Source of the DNA: Ruminococcus sp.
GTDB lineage: Bacteria > Bacillota > Clostridia > Oscillospirales > Ruminococcaceae
DNA length: 33,282 nucleotides
Direction of reading: 5' to 3'
Assembly: GCA_017450925.1 (NCBI GenBank)
Contig: JAFSSS010000083.1
Span: forward strand, 1-33,282
Shown here: positions 7,210 through 15,895 of the stretch, in pieces
Layout of the letters: the number at the start of each line of letters is the position of its first letter
Numbering within the stretch: the first letter of the stretch is position 1
Notes under the pieces: generated by a model
Told to the model about the DNA's origin: nothing
Databases searched by the model: none
Seen by the model: only the letters and a program-made list of their open reading frames with translations
Translations under genes and position numbers: made by a program

Positions 7210-8400
7210 TTATTTGCTGTTGATAAGCTTTTGCAGGTCGGTGATGTCCTTCATGTTAATTTCGCCGTCGCTGTTGACATCTGCGCCGGCGGTGACTATC
7301 TTCACATCCCAGCCGTTGACATAGCGCTGCAGGTCAGTCAGATCGACCATTCTGATATAGCCGTCGCCGTTGACATCGCCGGGCTCAACAGTTAAGGGAG
7401 CCGGGTCAGAAGAAACGACGCTGGCAAAGCCCTTCTCCTTGGCGTAGGCCTCGGCGGCGGAGCCTGCATAGCAGGAAACGGTGAAGCCGCTTACCTTTTC
7501 GTATTCAAAGGTATCGTAGCTGAAGAAGTAGCCGACAGACATTTCTCCGATGCTCGCGACGCTTTTGGGTATGGTCATGGACTTCAGGCTCTCACATTCG
7601 ATGAATGCATAGTCGCCGATGCTCGTAAGCTCCTTCGGGAGGGTCACCTCTGAAAGTGAGGTGCATTTTTCACACAGCCCCTCGCTGACAGTTCTGAGGC
7701 TGTCGGGGAGCCTTAGGCTGCTGAGCGAATGGCACTCAAAAAAGGCGCGTTCGCCAAGCACGGTAAGGCCGTCGGGAAGAGTTATGTCGGTGAGAGAGCC
7801 GCAGATGTTAAAGGCATACTCGCCTATCTCGGTCACGCTGTCGGGAATTGTGACCGAGGTAACGTCCGAGGCTGAAAATGCGTGGGGGAGTATCCTCTTT
7901 GTCCCGGCAGGGACGGTAACGCTGCCCTGACAGGTCTTGCCGTCCACGAGCATACCGTTTATCACCACTGTCGGCGACTTGGCCCTCATGCTGTTCAGCC
8001 AGGGTGTGCCGCAAAAAGCGTCCGGTCCGATGTCGTTCACGGCTGAGGGGATAACTATGGAGCTGAGGCTCCCGCAGTAATTAAAGGCGGCGCTGCCGAT
8101 GCGGGTGACGGTGTCGGGGACGGTGACGCTCACGATCTCGTCATGGTCATCAAAGGCATAGTCACCGATGCTTGTGACCTTGCGGCCGTCCACGGCAGAA
8201 GGGACAGTCACTGCCTTTTCGGAGGAGCCGTTATAGCCGGTTATCTCTGCTGTGCCGTCGTCAAGCAGCTCATAGGTGTAGTTCTGATAGGAATAAGCAG
8301 CAGCTGCAATGCGTCCGACAGGCAAAGCGGTCTTCAGCGGGAGTGCTGCCGTTCCGAGGAGCATCATCACCGCAGCAGCGGCGGATATTATTCTTTTCAT
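7210..8400 (-). CDS. Secreted BspA-like leucine-rich repeat protein with type I dockerin
   Basis: The 396-residue protein has a signal peptide (1 to about 35). It then carries a run of BspA/LRR_5 repeats (about 55-320) with recurring units such as VTVPDTVTRIGSAAFNYC and SIGDYAFIECESL. It ends in a type I dockerin from residue 341: two EF-hand-like calcium loops starting DVNGDG (342) and DVNSDG (374), each followed by a helix (VDLTDLQRYVNG, KDITDLQKLINS). The dockerin should plug the protein into a cohesin on a scaffoldin. BspA-like repeats bind host or cell-surface ligands in other bacteria; the ligand here is unknown. A GAGGAAG site precedes the start. It is the last gene of the GH36-flavodoxin-fumarase run, 36 bp after the fumarase gene. 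Confidence 0.9.
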   Translation of the reverse strand: MKRIISAAAAVMMLLGTAALPLKTALPVGRIAAAAYSYQNYTYELLDDGTAEITGYNGSSEKAVTVPSAVDGRKVTSIGDYAFDDHDEIVSVTVPDTVTRIGSAAFNYCGSLSSIVIPSAVNDIGPDAFCGTPWLNSMRAKSPTVVINGMLVDGKTCQGSVTVPAGTKRILPHAFSASDVTSVTIPDSVTEIGEYAFNICGSLTDITLPDGLTVLGERAFFECHSLSSLRLPDSLRTVSEGLCEKCTSLSEVTLPKELTSIGDYAFIECESLKSMTIPKSVASIGEMSVGYFFSYDTFEYEKVSGFTVSCYAGSAAEAYAKEKGFASVVSSDPAPLTVEPGDVNGDGYIRMVDLTDLQRYVNGWDVKIVTAGADVNSDGEINMKDITDLQKLINSK

Positions 8401-8436
8401 GGTTACTTCCTCTTTCGTATAAATTCAGTGACAGCG

Positions 8437-9279
8437 TTATATATCTGCGCTTGCGTGCCGTGTGACGTGGCAGCCCACGTTCACCGAAACGGGCAGGCCG
8501 GCTATATGGGTCGGTGCCTGTTCGATGTTCACGGCAAGGCAGGTCTGTGTGCCGCCGAAGCCCTGCGGGCCTATGCCGAGGCGGTTGATCCTCTCGAGCA
8601 TTTTCGCCTCCAGCTCCGCATAGAGCGGCTTGGGATTGCGTATGCTGACGGGGCGGCAGAGAGCCTTCTTCGCCAGATAGGCGCACTTCTCAAAATCGCC
8701 GCCGATGCCCACGCCGATAACGATAGGCGGGCAGGGATTTGAGCCGGCCTTGCCTACGGCCTCCACCACCCAGTCAACGATATCGTCGGCCGAGGCGGCG
8801 GGGGTCATCATTTTGAGCTGCGACATATTCTCCGAGCCGAAGCCCTTGGGCGCAACGGTAATGTGAACGCCCTCGCCCTCAACGATGCGGGTGTGTACCA
8901 CTGCAGGGGTGTTGTCGCCGGTGTTGACACGCTCCAGCGGGTCGCCCACCACCGAGCAGCGCAGCCGTCCCTCGGTATAGCCCCGGGAAACGCCTCTGTC
9001 GATAGCCTCCCGCAGCGAGCCGCCCGTGAAATGCACATCCTGTCCGATATCGATGAACACCACCGCCATGCCGCAGTCCTGGCAGATAGGGATATTCTCC
9101 TCCTTTGCCACGCGGATGTTTTCGATGATGTCATCAAAAACCGCCCTGCCCACGGGGCTTTCTTCCGCCTTGGCTCCGCAGCTGATGCACTGCTCCATAT
9201 CCTCCGGCAGCAGAAGGTTCGCCTTGATGCAAAGCTCACGGACAGTCTCTTCTATCTTCCCGACGTTTATCTCTCTCAT
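8437..9279 (-). CDS. Class I fumarase / tartrate dehydratase alpha subunit
   Basis: This 280-residue protein matches the alpha (catalytic iron-sulfur) subunit of two-subunit class I fumarate hydratases and L-tartrate dehydratases. Cysteines in IPICQDCG (66, 69) and GSNPCPP (183), and a C-terminal GCHVTRH, fit the 4Fe-4S cluster and active site. Other family marks are GDNTPAVVHTRIVEG and GFGSENMSQLKM. The start at 9279 has an AAAGAGG site; an in-frame ATG 39 bp upstream lies inside the preceding gene. The beta subunit, which normally follows directly, is absent: the next gene is the LRR-dockerin protein. It either pairs with a distant beta subunit or is a leftover. Fumarate versus tartrate cannot be decided from sequence. 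Confidence 0.85.
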   Translation of the reverse strand: MREINVGKIEETVRELCIKANLLLPEDMEQCISCGAKAEESPVGRAVFDDIIENIRVAKEENIPICQDCGMAVVFIDIGQDVHFTGGSLREAIDRGVSRGYTEGRLRCSVVGDPLERVNTGDNTPAVVHTRIVEGEGVHITVAPKGFGSENMSQLKMMTPAASADDIVDWVVEAVGKAGSNPCPPIVIGVGIGGDFEKCAYLAKKALCRPVSIRNPKPLYAELEAKMLERINRLGIGPQGFGGTQTCLAVNIEQAPTHIAGLPVSVNVGCHVTRHASADI

Positions 9280-9295
9280 TCTAATGACCTCTTTA

Positions 9296-9691
9296 TTACT
9301 TGATATTCTTGTCTGCAAAGGCTTTTATCTCGGCGGTGCGTTTATCGACCTGCCCGCTTTTCAGATAGAGGAACTCCTCTCTCACCTTGATGCCCTTTGC
9401 GGCAAGGGCTTTCTTTATAAGGTCGATAGCGTGCTTTGAGAGCCACGAGGTAGAGAACACCACCGCCTCGCCCACCTTGCTGCCGTCGATGCCGCTTAGA
9501 TAGGCGGTGAGCTTTTTGTCAAGCCCGTAGGCATAAAGCGCCCCGCCGATGAAAAGCACATCTGCCTTTTCGGTGAGAGCCGCATCGGCTGCATCCACGG
9601 AAACGGCCTTAACTCCGGCCTGTCCTGCGATGATATCAGCCACCTTCTTTGTAACTCCGCCGCGGGAAAATTATCTTACTGCAATGCTCAT
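9296..9691 (-). pseudogene. Flavodoxin-like gene with in-frame stop at codon 7
   Basis: Read from a well-placed ATG at 9691 (ribosome site GGAGGAG), the frame gives MSIAVR, then TAA (9671-9673), then FSRGGVTKK and a continuous flavodoxin-like domain to 9296, 131 codons in all. The FSRGG.TK stretch is the FMN phosphate loop, and a Tyr or Phe is expected where the stop stands, so a single base change (TAT to TAA) would explain it. The rest (VLFIGGALYAYG, VVFSTSW) is intact. A GTG at 9643 could restart translation but would lose the FMN loop. It lies 15 bp after the GH36 gene and 16 bp before the fumarase gene. Sequencing error, recent mutation and suppression are all possible. Confidence 0.75.
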
Positions 9692-9706
9692 ATGATCTCC
9701 TCCTTA

Positions 9707-11905
9707 TTATTCAGCACGGATAAAATGTATCAGAACAGAGCGGTAATCGCCCCATAAGCCGCCGATGTTTATGCCGCAGTTCATCAGAGCCGCACCCGAG
9801 AGCTTTACCTCGGGCTTATCCTCTCTGTAGTAGTATGCCCCGGGATCAAGGCCCTTCAGCTTGATGCGGCGGCTGCGCTCGTTGGGTCTGCCCATGACCT
9901 GCACGAACTCGAAGAGAGCCTCGCTCTTGTCCTTGGCCACGAACTCCCAGGCATCAAAGGTATTGTCCTCGAACATATTGCCGATGCGGTAGTGATCTCC
10001 CGTCCGGACGAGGGAGTTGTACTTGTTGAACTCGGCGATCTGTCCGGGGATAGCGTCCCTGTCCTCCTGCGGGATGCGGGTGACATCCAGCTCATAGCCG
10101 AAGGTACCCACCATAGCAACGTGTCCTCTCGTGGCAAAGGGCGTGCTCCTGCCGACGGTGTGGTTCGGGCAGTCGGAGACATGGGCTCCCATAGCCGAGC
10201 AGGGATAGCACATTGAGGTGCCGTACTGTATTTTCAGTCTCTCCACCGCATCGGTGTCGTCTGAGCACCAGATCTGCGGCGAGTAATAAAGCATTCCCGG
10301 GTCGAACCTTGCGCCGCCGCCGGAGCAGTTCTCCAGCAAAATGTGGGGATAGTCGGTGGTGAGCCTGTCCATAAGCTCATAGACGCCCAAAACATAGCGG
10401 TGCCACAGCTCCTTCTGCCTTCCGGCAGGCAGTGCGGCCGAGCCGACCTCGGTCAGCTGGCGGTTCATATCCCATTTGATGTATTCGATGTTGGCGCTGT
10501 CGAGTATTTTACGCATCATTGAGTAGATACAGTCCCTGACCTCCTTGCGGGAATAGTCAAGAACATACTGCTCGCGGCAGAGGGTCAGCGGGCGTCCCTT
10601 GACCTGTATCGCCCAGTCGGGGTGAGCCCGGTAAAGGTCGGAATCGGGGCTTATCATTTCCGGCTCGAACCAAATGCCGAACTTCATCCCCAGCTTGTTG
10701 ACCTCGTCCACCAGATGCTTCAGTCCGCCGGTGAGCTTGCTCTCGTTGACGAACCAGTCGCCCAGCGAGGAATTGTCGGAGCTGCGGTGGCCGAACCAGC
10801 CGTCGTCCATGACCAGCATCTCGATCCCCAGCTTTGAGGCCTCCTTAGCGATAGAGATAAGCTTTTCGGTGTTGAAGTCGAAATAGGTAGCCTCCCAGTT
10901 ATTTATAAGAATGGGGCGGCGCTTGTCCTTGTACTCACCGCGGATAAGGTTCTCGCGGTAGAGATCGTGGAAGGTGCGGCTCATTCCGCCGAGGCCGGTG
11001 ACGGAGTGTACCATTACCGCCTCCGGCGCGGTGAAGCTCTCGCCCGGCTCCAGCAGCCAGGAGAAATCCGCGTCATTTATGCCCATTACAAAGCGGGTCT
11101 TCTTGTGTTGAGTGACCTCTGCCAGCGCGGTGAAGTTGCCGGAATATACAAAGTTGAAACCGAACACCTCGCCGCTGTCCTCGTCCGCCTTATGCTCGCA
11201 GAGAGCCACAAAGGGGTTGTTTTGGTGGGAGCTTTCACCGCGCATGGAGTCGATCGACTGCTTTCCGTGGTGCAGGCGGCAGCGTTCAACGGCGCGCTCT
11301 CTCGCCCAGGAGCCGTTGAGGGTTATCATATCAAATTCGTGAGTGTCGAAATCAACACAGGCAGAATATACCCTTGTGAGGGTGCAGGGCTGGCTGCCCA
11401 CATTCCTCACGGTGACAGACCGGGTGATGACATCCAGCCTTTCAAAGGCGGTGTAGATAAGCGTGGCCTCCAGCCCGGCGTGCTTGTCCTCCATAGTTAT
11501 CTCAAGGGTGTCGCAGGGGGAGCTTTCAGTCCCGAAGGTGGCGGGAAGTCCCTCCAAAGCGGGCTTGCCCTTGTAAATGCGGTGGGACTTGTATCTAAGG
11601 TCACAGGTGGAGGTGCCGTCCGGCGCAGTGATCTTGAAAGCGTGTTCGCGGTAATCTCCCAGCCCGAAGCAGGGGTACTCAAAGGGCAGGGTGTCAAGAT
11701 AAACGGCACGGTCGCGGTCGTTGGTCTCGGGGGTGAAGGGGTTCTCGTCCAGCCGGAGCAGATAGCTAAGGTCGCTGTCGGGAACGGCAGTACCGAAATA
11801 GGTGTGAGCAAGATAGTCCCCGCCGGGAGCCACGGTGATGACATAATCGGTATTATTTGCCCGGAGCCGGAACTGTCTGGCGCTTTCATTGTAGGTAACT
11901 GACAT
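9707..11905 (-). CDS. Alpha-galactosidase, glycoside hydrolase family 36
   Basis: The 732-residue protein has no signal peptide, so it is cytoplasmic. It has the GH36 plan: an N-terminal beta-sandwich (1 to about 330), a TIM barrel (about 330-640) and a C-terminal beta domain. Catalytic motifs are clear: YIKWDMNR with nucleophile Asp479, and WCSDDTDAVERL with acid/base Asp549. The WEATYFDF, MDDGWFG and CSGGGARFDPGMLYY segments line the sugar pocket. It should release galactose from raffinose-type sugars or galactomannan oligosaccharides, which fits the GH26 mannanase elsewhere in the window. The start follows AAGGAGAG. It is the first gene of a minus-strand run with the flavodoxin, fumarase and LRR-dockerin genes. 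Its promoter has a LacI-type palindrome just upstream. Confidence 0.95.
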   Translation of the reverse strand: MSVTYNESARQFRLRANNTDYVITVAPGGDYLAHTYFGTAVPDSDLSYLLRLDENPFTPETNDRDRAVYLDTLPFEYPCFGLGDYREHAFKITAPDGTSTCDLRYKSHRIYKGKPALEGLPATFGTESSPCDTLEITMEDKHAGLEATLIYTAFERLDVITRSVTVRNVGSQPCTLTRVYSACVDFDTHEFDMITLNGSWARERAVERCRLHHGKQSIDSMRGESSHQNNPFVALCEHKADEDSGEVFGFNFVYSGNFTALAEVTQHKKTRFVMGINDADFSWLLEPGESFTAPEAVMVHSVTGLGGMSRTFHDLYRENLIRGEYKDKRRPILINNWEATYFDFNTEKLISIAKEASKLGIEMLVMDDGWFGHRSSDNSSLGDWFVNESKLTGGLKHLVDEVNKLGMKFGIWFEPEMISPDSDLYRAHPDWAIQVKGRPLTLCREQYVLDYSRKEVRDCIYSMMRKILDSANIEYIKWDMNRQLTEVGSAALPAGRQKELWHRYVLGVYELMDRLTTDYPHILLENCSGGGARFDPGMLYYSPQIWCSDDTDAVERLKIQYGTSMCYPCSAMGAHVSDCPNHTVGRSTPFATRGHVAMVGTFGYELDVTRIPQEDRDAIPGQIAEFNKYNSLVRTGDHYRIGNMFEDNTFDAWEFVAKDKSEALFEFVQVMGRPNERSRRIKLKGLDPGAYYYREDKPEVKLSGAALMNCGINIGGLWGDYRSVLIHFIRAE

Positions 11906-11940
11906 GATAAACTCTCCTTACTGTCAAAAGTATCAATTTT

Positions 11941-11968
11941 ATTATATCATATCAGTAAAATATTGCAA
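11941..11968 (-). promoter_or_regulatory. Promoter of GH36 gene
   Basis: On the minus strand, TTGCAA (11963-11968), a 16-bp spacer and TATAAT (11941-11946) lie 35-65 bp upstream of the GH36 start. Confidence 0.7.
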
Positions 11969-11970
11969 GC

Positions 11971-11982
11971 ATCGAAAACGAT
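11971..11982. promoter_or_regulatory. LacI-family-like operator
   Basis: ATCGAAAACGAT has inverted ends around a central A-run and sits 2 bp upstream of the GH36 -35. It is also about 60 bp upstream of the divergent MATE promoter. The AACG core resembles LacI/CcpA sites. Confidence 0.35.
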
Positions 11983-12042
11983 TGAAGAAAAATAATTTCC
12001 TCCCGGAGCATATAAAGCCGCTGCTGAAGTGCAGAAAAGGTA

Positions 12043-12071
12043 TTGCATTTTTATTGATTTTGTGGTATAAT
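12043..12071 (+). promoter_or_regulatory. Promoter of MATE-fusion gene
   Basis: TTGCAT (12043-12048), a 17-bp spacer and TATAAT (12066-12071) precede the gene at 12126. Confidence 0.75.
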
Positions 12072-12125
12072 TAATCTGATGTATACTTTTATGGTGTAAA
12101 TACAGAGAACCAGAGGGAAGATACC

Positions 12126-13889
12126 ATGATAAAAAAACTATTCAGACAAATGCTGCTTACACAGATACTCTCTTCAATGACGGTAACGCTGTGTATGCTT
12201 ATAGACAGTATAATGATAGGGCAGTTCCTTGGCGTAAAGGCTATGACTGCCTACGGCCTTTCGACCCCGATCCTGCTGGTGTTCGCGGCTATGGGAAGCC
12301 TTATCTCGGCAGGAGTGCAGGTGACCTGCGGAAGGACTGTCGGCACCGGCGACAAAAAAGGCACCAACGCCTGCTTTACCGTTTCGGTGGTGCTGGCGGT
12401 GGCGATATCCGTGGTGGGAATGATCGCGGTGCTGGGCTTTACCGACCCGATCTGCTCGCTCCTCGGCGCGAAGAAGACCACCCCGGAGGACATTGAGGTC
12501 TTTGACCTTACAAGGCGCTATCTGCAGGGCTTTATAATCGGCGCACCGGCCTTTATCGCGGCACAGATAATGGTGCCTTATATGCAGCTCTCCGGCAACC
12601 GTGTCAGACTGGTGGTGGCTGTTGCGGCTATGACGGTGGGCGACGTGGTAATGGATATCCTCAACGTGACATTGCTTAAGCTGGACACCTTCGGCATGGG
12701 GCTTGCCTCCAGCGTGAGCTATTATATCGCCTTTTTCATAGGGCTTATCTACTTCCTCAAGAAGGACTGCATCTTCAAGCTCAAGCTGAAGCTGTTCAGC
12801 GGAAAAGCCTGCAGGCGGCTGCTGGCGGACGGGATACCTACGCTTATAAATCAGGTCAGCCTTGTGCTGCTGACCTTCGTGCTTAACAAGATGCTGCTGG
12901 ACATCAGCGGAAACGGCGCTGTTGCGGCCTATTCGGTTATCACGACCGTTGGCAACATCTGCTATGCCTTCAGCTCGGGAGTTGCGGCGGTGGCGCTTAC
13001 GCTTTCGTCGGTGTTCTACAGCGAGGCGGACATTACCTCTCTCAAAAAGCTGGTAAAGATAATGTGCTACTATGCTATAGTGATATGCCTTGCTGTGACG
13101 GTCGTTGTGCTGGCGGCGGCGGGGCCTGTGGTAACGCTGTTCCTTGTTACGGCAGATGCACAGGCGGCAAAGGATATGGCTATCGCAGGCTTCAGGCTGT
13201 TCGTGCTGTCGCTTGTTCCGTGTGCGCTGAATACCACCTTTAAAAACTACTATCAAGGCGTGGGCTCGGTGAAGCTGACTATGGCTATCTCTGTATTCCA
13301 GAACTTTGCTTTTGCAGCGCTTTTCGCCTTTATCCTAAGCAGGTTCCTCGGAGTTACCGGCGTATGGCTGGGCTTTGTCTGCGGCGAGACGCTTACGCTT
13401 GCCTGCATCGCGGCTTATGTGTTCATCAAAAACAAAAAGGCCTCCTTCAGCGTGGATGCCTTTGCGATGATACCCGAGGGGCTGGGAGTGAACGAGGAGG
13501 ATTGCTTCGAGGCCTCGGTCATCTCGGCTGAAGATGTGGGCAGGATATCCGGCGAGGCTGGGGAGTTCTGCGTTGCCCGCGGCCTTAACAGCAAGACGGG
13601 TATGCTGATCGGCCTCTGCATCGAAGAAATGGCCAACAACATCGTCGAGCACGGCTTCAAGGCTCCCGGCGACCACAGCATCGAGGTCAAGGTCATGAAA
13701 ATGCCGGATTCTACCGTGCTGCGAATACGGGATAACTGTGCTGACTTCGACCCCGTTCACTATCTCGAGCTGCATCAGAACGAGGACGACCCGGCGGCGC
13801 ATATCGGCATAAGAATGGTAATGAAGCTGGTCAAGCGCGCAAATTACGTTTATTCCCTCGGCTTCAACAATCTGACGCTGACACTGTGA
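12126..13889 (+). CDS. MATE-family transporter fused to RsbW-like ATPase domain
   Basis: The 587-residue protein has about twelve membrane segments of a MATE multidrug/organic cation antiporter (residues 1 to about 435). Early marks are SIMIGQFLGVKAM and the GSLISAGVQVTCGR loop. It then has a cytoplasmic C-terminal domain (about 455-587) of the HATPase/anti-sigma kinase type. The N-box is IEEMANNIVEHG (Glu500-Glu501, Asn504-Asn505) and the G1-like box is RDNCADFDP (535-543), where a Cys replaces the usual Gly. GIRMVMKLV stands where the second Gly box would be. MATE proteins use ion gradients and need no ATPase, so the added domain suggests regulation or signalling, perhaps binding an anti-anti-sigma-like partner. 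The gene has its own promoter and is followed after 45 bp by the sugar-sensor/GGDEF gene. Substrate and partner are unknown. Confidence 0.85.
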   Translation: MIKKLFRQMLLTQILSSMTVTLCMLIDSIMIGQFLGVKAMTAYGLSTPILLVFAAMGSLISAGVQVTCGRTVGTGDKKGTNACFTVSVVLAVAISVVGMIAVLGFTDPICSLLGAKKTTPEDIEVFDLTRRYLQGFIIGAPAFIAAQIMVPYMQLSGNRVRLVVAVAAMTVGDVVMDILNVTLLKLDTFGMGLASSVSYYIAFFIGLIYFLKKDCIFKLKLKLFSGKACRRLLADGIPTLINQVSLVLLTFVLNKMLLDISGNGAVAAYSVITTVGNICYAFSSGVAAVALTLSSVFYSEADITSLKKLVKIMCYYAIVICLAVTVVVLAAAGPVVTLFLVTADAQAAKDMAIAGFRLFVLSLVPCALNTTFKNYYQGVGSVKLTMAISVFQNFAFAALFAFILSRFLGVTGVWLGFVCGETLTLACIAAYVFIKNKKASFSVDAFAMIPEGLGVNEEDCFEASVISAEDVGRISGEAGEFCVARGLNSKTGMLIGLCIEEMANNIVEHGFKAPGDHSIEVKVMKMPDSTVLRIRDNCADFDPVHYLELHQNEDDPAAHIGIRMVMKLVKRANYVYSLGFNNLTLTL

Positions 13890-13934
13890 TGCTGTGATAG
13901 ATACAGGAAGATACATCTGAAAGGCGGGAGGAGT

Positions 13935-15845
13935 ATGATCGGGAAATATAAGATCGCGGCGCTCTGCGTTTCAAGGATATTCGATGATTCGGTTCACGAG
14001 CTTGTTACGGAGCTGAACAGAAATATCACCGACATCGGCTACAGGCTGCTGGTGTATCACACCTGCTCCGACCTGTTTTGGGACACCGCCAGCGAGCAGG
14101 GCGAGGCTGCTGTGTTCGACCTTATAGATATGCGCACCACCGATGTGCTTATCATCGCCTACGAGATGATAAAGAACAAGACTATCATATCCCGGCTGAT
14201 GGAAAAGGCCTCGCTGTTTGATGTGCCTGTCATCATGATAGGCGGGAACTGCAGGGGAGTTATCAATATCGGCTTCGACTACGAGAGCGGCTTTGAGGAT
14301 GTGGTTAGACATATCGTCGAATATCACGGAAAGCGAAAGCTGCATTTTATGGCTGGCGTTCAAGGCAACGAGTTCAGCGAGAACAGGATAAAGGTCTTTG
14401 AAAAGGTGCTTGCAGAGAACGGCATCGAATTTGACCGCAACACCATGCTTAGCTACGGCGATTTCTGGGCAGGCCCCACAGAAGCCGCCACCGAAAAGCT
14501 GCTGGAGCGCGGCGACCTGCCGGAGGCTATAGTCTGCGCCAACGATACAATGGCGATAGCCGTCTGCGGGCTGCTGACGAATTCCGGCGTAAGGGTGCCG
14601 GACGAGGTGGCGGTCACCGGCTTTGACGGCATTCTTGACATCAACTTCTCCAACCCGCCCATAACCTCCAGCCTCTGCTGCTACGGCGATATAACCAAAA
14701 GGATAGCCGGGCTGCTTACTCTTGGCAGGGAGGAGCTGCTGCAGGAGCAGCAATTCAAGATAAAATCAAGACTGATAATCTCCCAAAGCTGCGGCTGCAG
14801 CGGCGGGGGACTGATAAACATATCAAGACACCTGACCGAACTCAACGAGCGGTTCTACCGCTATAAGGAGGAGGAGAGGACGCTTAACGAGATCGGAGTG
14901 CGTATCCTGTCCGGCTCGAGTCTGCAGGCTGCTGCCAACGAGCTGAGGTCGCCGGTGATCTATAATATGCGCTGTATGCTGCGCAAGGAGGTCATCGACG
15001 AGACGATCGACCCCTACGAGAACGATTCGGATCACAGCTTCGGTGACGAGATGTGCGTCTTTTTCAACACCGACAGCCCCGCCCCCTTTGTTCCCCATGA
15101 CTTTCCCCGAAGGGGCATAATGCCCGGGCTGGAGGTCGCGCTGGACAGCGCCTATCCCGTGATACTGACGGCGCTGAATTTCCTTGACGTGCCGCTGGGC
15201 TATCTGGTCTTTTCCTATCAGAATTACGATATCTCCAACTATGAAAAGATCCCGCAGGTGGTCAATGCGCTGAACAACTCTATCGGCGGCTATCGGAATA
15301 CCAGATATCAGAAGTATATCACCCGCAGAGTGAGAGAGCTTTCGCAGTTCGATCAGCTTACGGGGCTTTATACCCGCGGCGGTAGCGAGCGGGCATACAA
15401 CGCGCTGATTGAGAAGCTGGCCAAGCAGGGCAAGTCGGTTACCGTTATCATGACCGACCTGGACGGGCTGAAATACATAAACGACAATTTCGGCCACAAC
15501 GAGGGGGACTATGCTATCAAGGCCACTGCCAATGCACTGAAAAACTCCTGTCCGGAAAGCGCCGTCTGCATACGCATGGGCGGAGATGAAATGGCAGCCT
15601 TTATGTCCAGCTCCGCACCGCTGGACGAGATCGAGGCGGAGATAAATGCGAGGCTCCGCTCCGTGAACCGCACCGCCGGCAAGCCCTATCCCATAGGTGT
15701 CAGCATAGGCATCTACCGTTCACCGGCAGGGAGGATACCCTCCTTTGAGGAGCTTATCCGTTCCGCCGACGAGCAGATGTACACCGTAAAGTCGGAGCAT
15801 CGCCGTCAGCGCGAGGAGCGCATCGCCAAGGGCGGGAAAATGTGA
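13935..15845 (+). CDS. Sugar-binding-type sensor fused to GGDEF diguanylate cyclase
   Basis: The 636-residue protein starts with a LacI-type periplasmic-binding-protein domain (about 1-290) with VPVIMIGGN, AIVCANDTMAIAVCGLL and VPDEVAVTGFDGI. It lacks the helix-turn-helix of LacI repressors and any signal peptide or membrane segment, so it is a cytoplasmic sensor. A middle region (about 295-465) follows, then a GGDEF domain with FDQLTGLYTR, VIMTDLDGLKYIND and the active site RMGGDEM (GGDE at 549-552). Met replaces the final Phe, a tolerated variation. There is no RxxD product-inhibition site at the usual position. It should make cyclic di-GMP in response to a small ligand, probably a sugar. 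GGGAGGAG precedes the start. It lies 45 bp after the MATE-ATPase gene, likely the same transcript. Confidence 0.9.
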   Translation: MIGKYKIAALCVSRIFDDSVHELVTELNRNITDIGYRLLVYHTCSDLFWDTASEQGEAAVFDLIDMRTTDVLIIAYEMIKNKTIISRLMEKASLFDVPVIMIGGNCRGVINIGFDYESGFEDVVRHIVEYHGKRKLHFMAGVQGNEFSENRIKVFEKVLAENGIEFDRNTMLSYGDFWAGPTEAATEKLLERGDLPEAIVCANDTMAIAVCGLLTNSGVRVPDEVAVTGFDGILDINFSNPPITSSLCCYGDITKRIAGLLTLGREELLQEQQFKIKSRLIISQSCGCSGGGLINISRHLTELNERFYRYKEEERTLNEIGVRILSGSSLQAAANELRSPVIYNMRCMLRKEVIDETIDPYENDSDHSFGDEMCVFFNTDSPAPFVPHDFPRRGIMPGLEVALDSAYPVILTALNFLDVPLGYLVFSYQNYDISNYEKIPQVVNALNNSIGGYRNTRYQKYITRRVRELSQFDQLTGLYTRGGSERAYNALIEKLAKQGKSVTVIMTDLDGLKYINDNFGHNEGDYAIKATANALKNSCPESAVCIRMGGDEMAAFMSSSAPLDEIEAEINARLRSVNRTAGKPYPIGVSIGIYRSPAGRIPSFEELIRSADEQMYTVKSEHRRQREERIAKGGKM

Positions 15846-15852
15846 AAAAAAG

Positions 15853-15895
15853 ATCCGCCGCACAGCCCCTTTAACTGCGCTGCGGACTTTTTATT
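15853..15895 (+). terminator. Terminator after GGDEF gene
   Basis: TCCGCCGCACAG (15854-15865) pairs with CTGCGCTGCGGA (15875-15886), with two mismatches, and is followed by CTTTTTATT. Confidence 0.65.

Noticed and set aside
15579-15593. GGDEM as an inactive GGDEF
   Set aside because: The last position tolerates change; the metal and substrate residues GGDE and the TDLDGLKYIND segment are intact.
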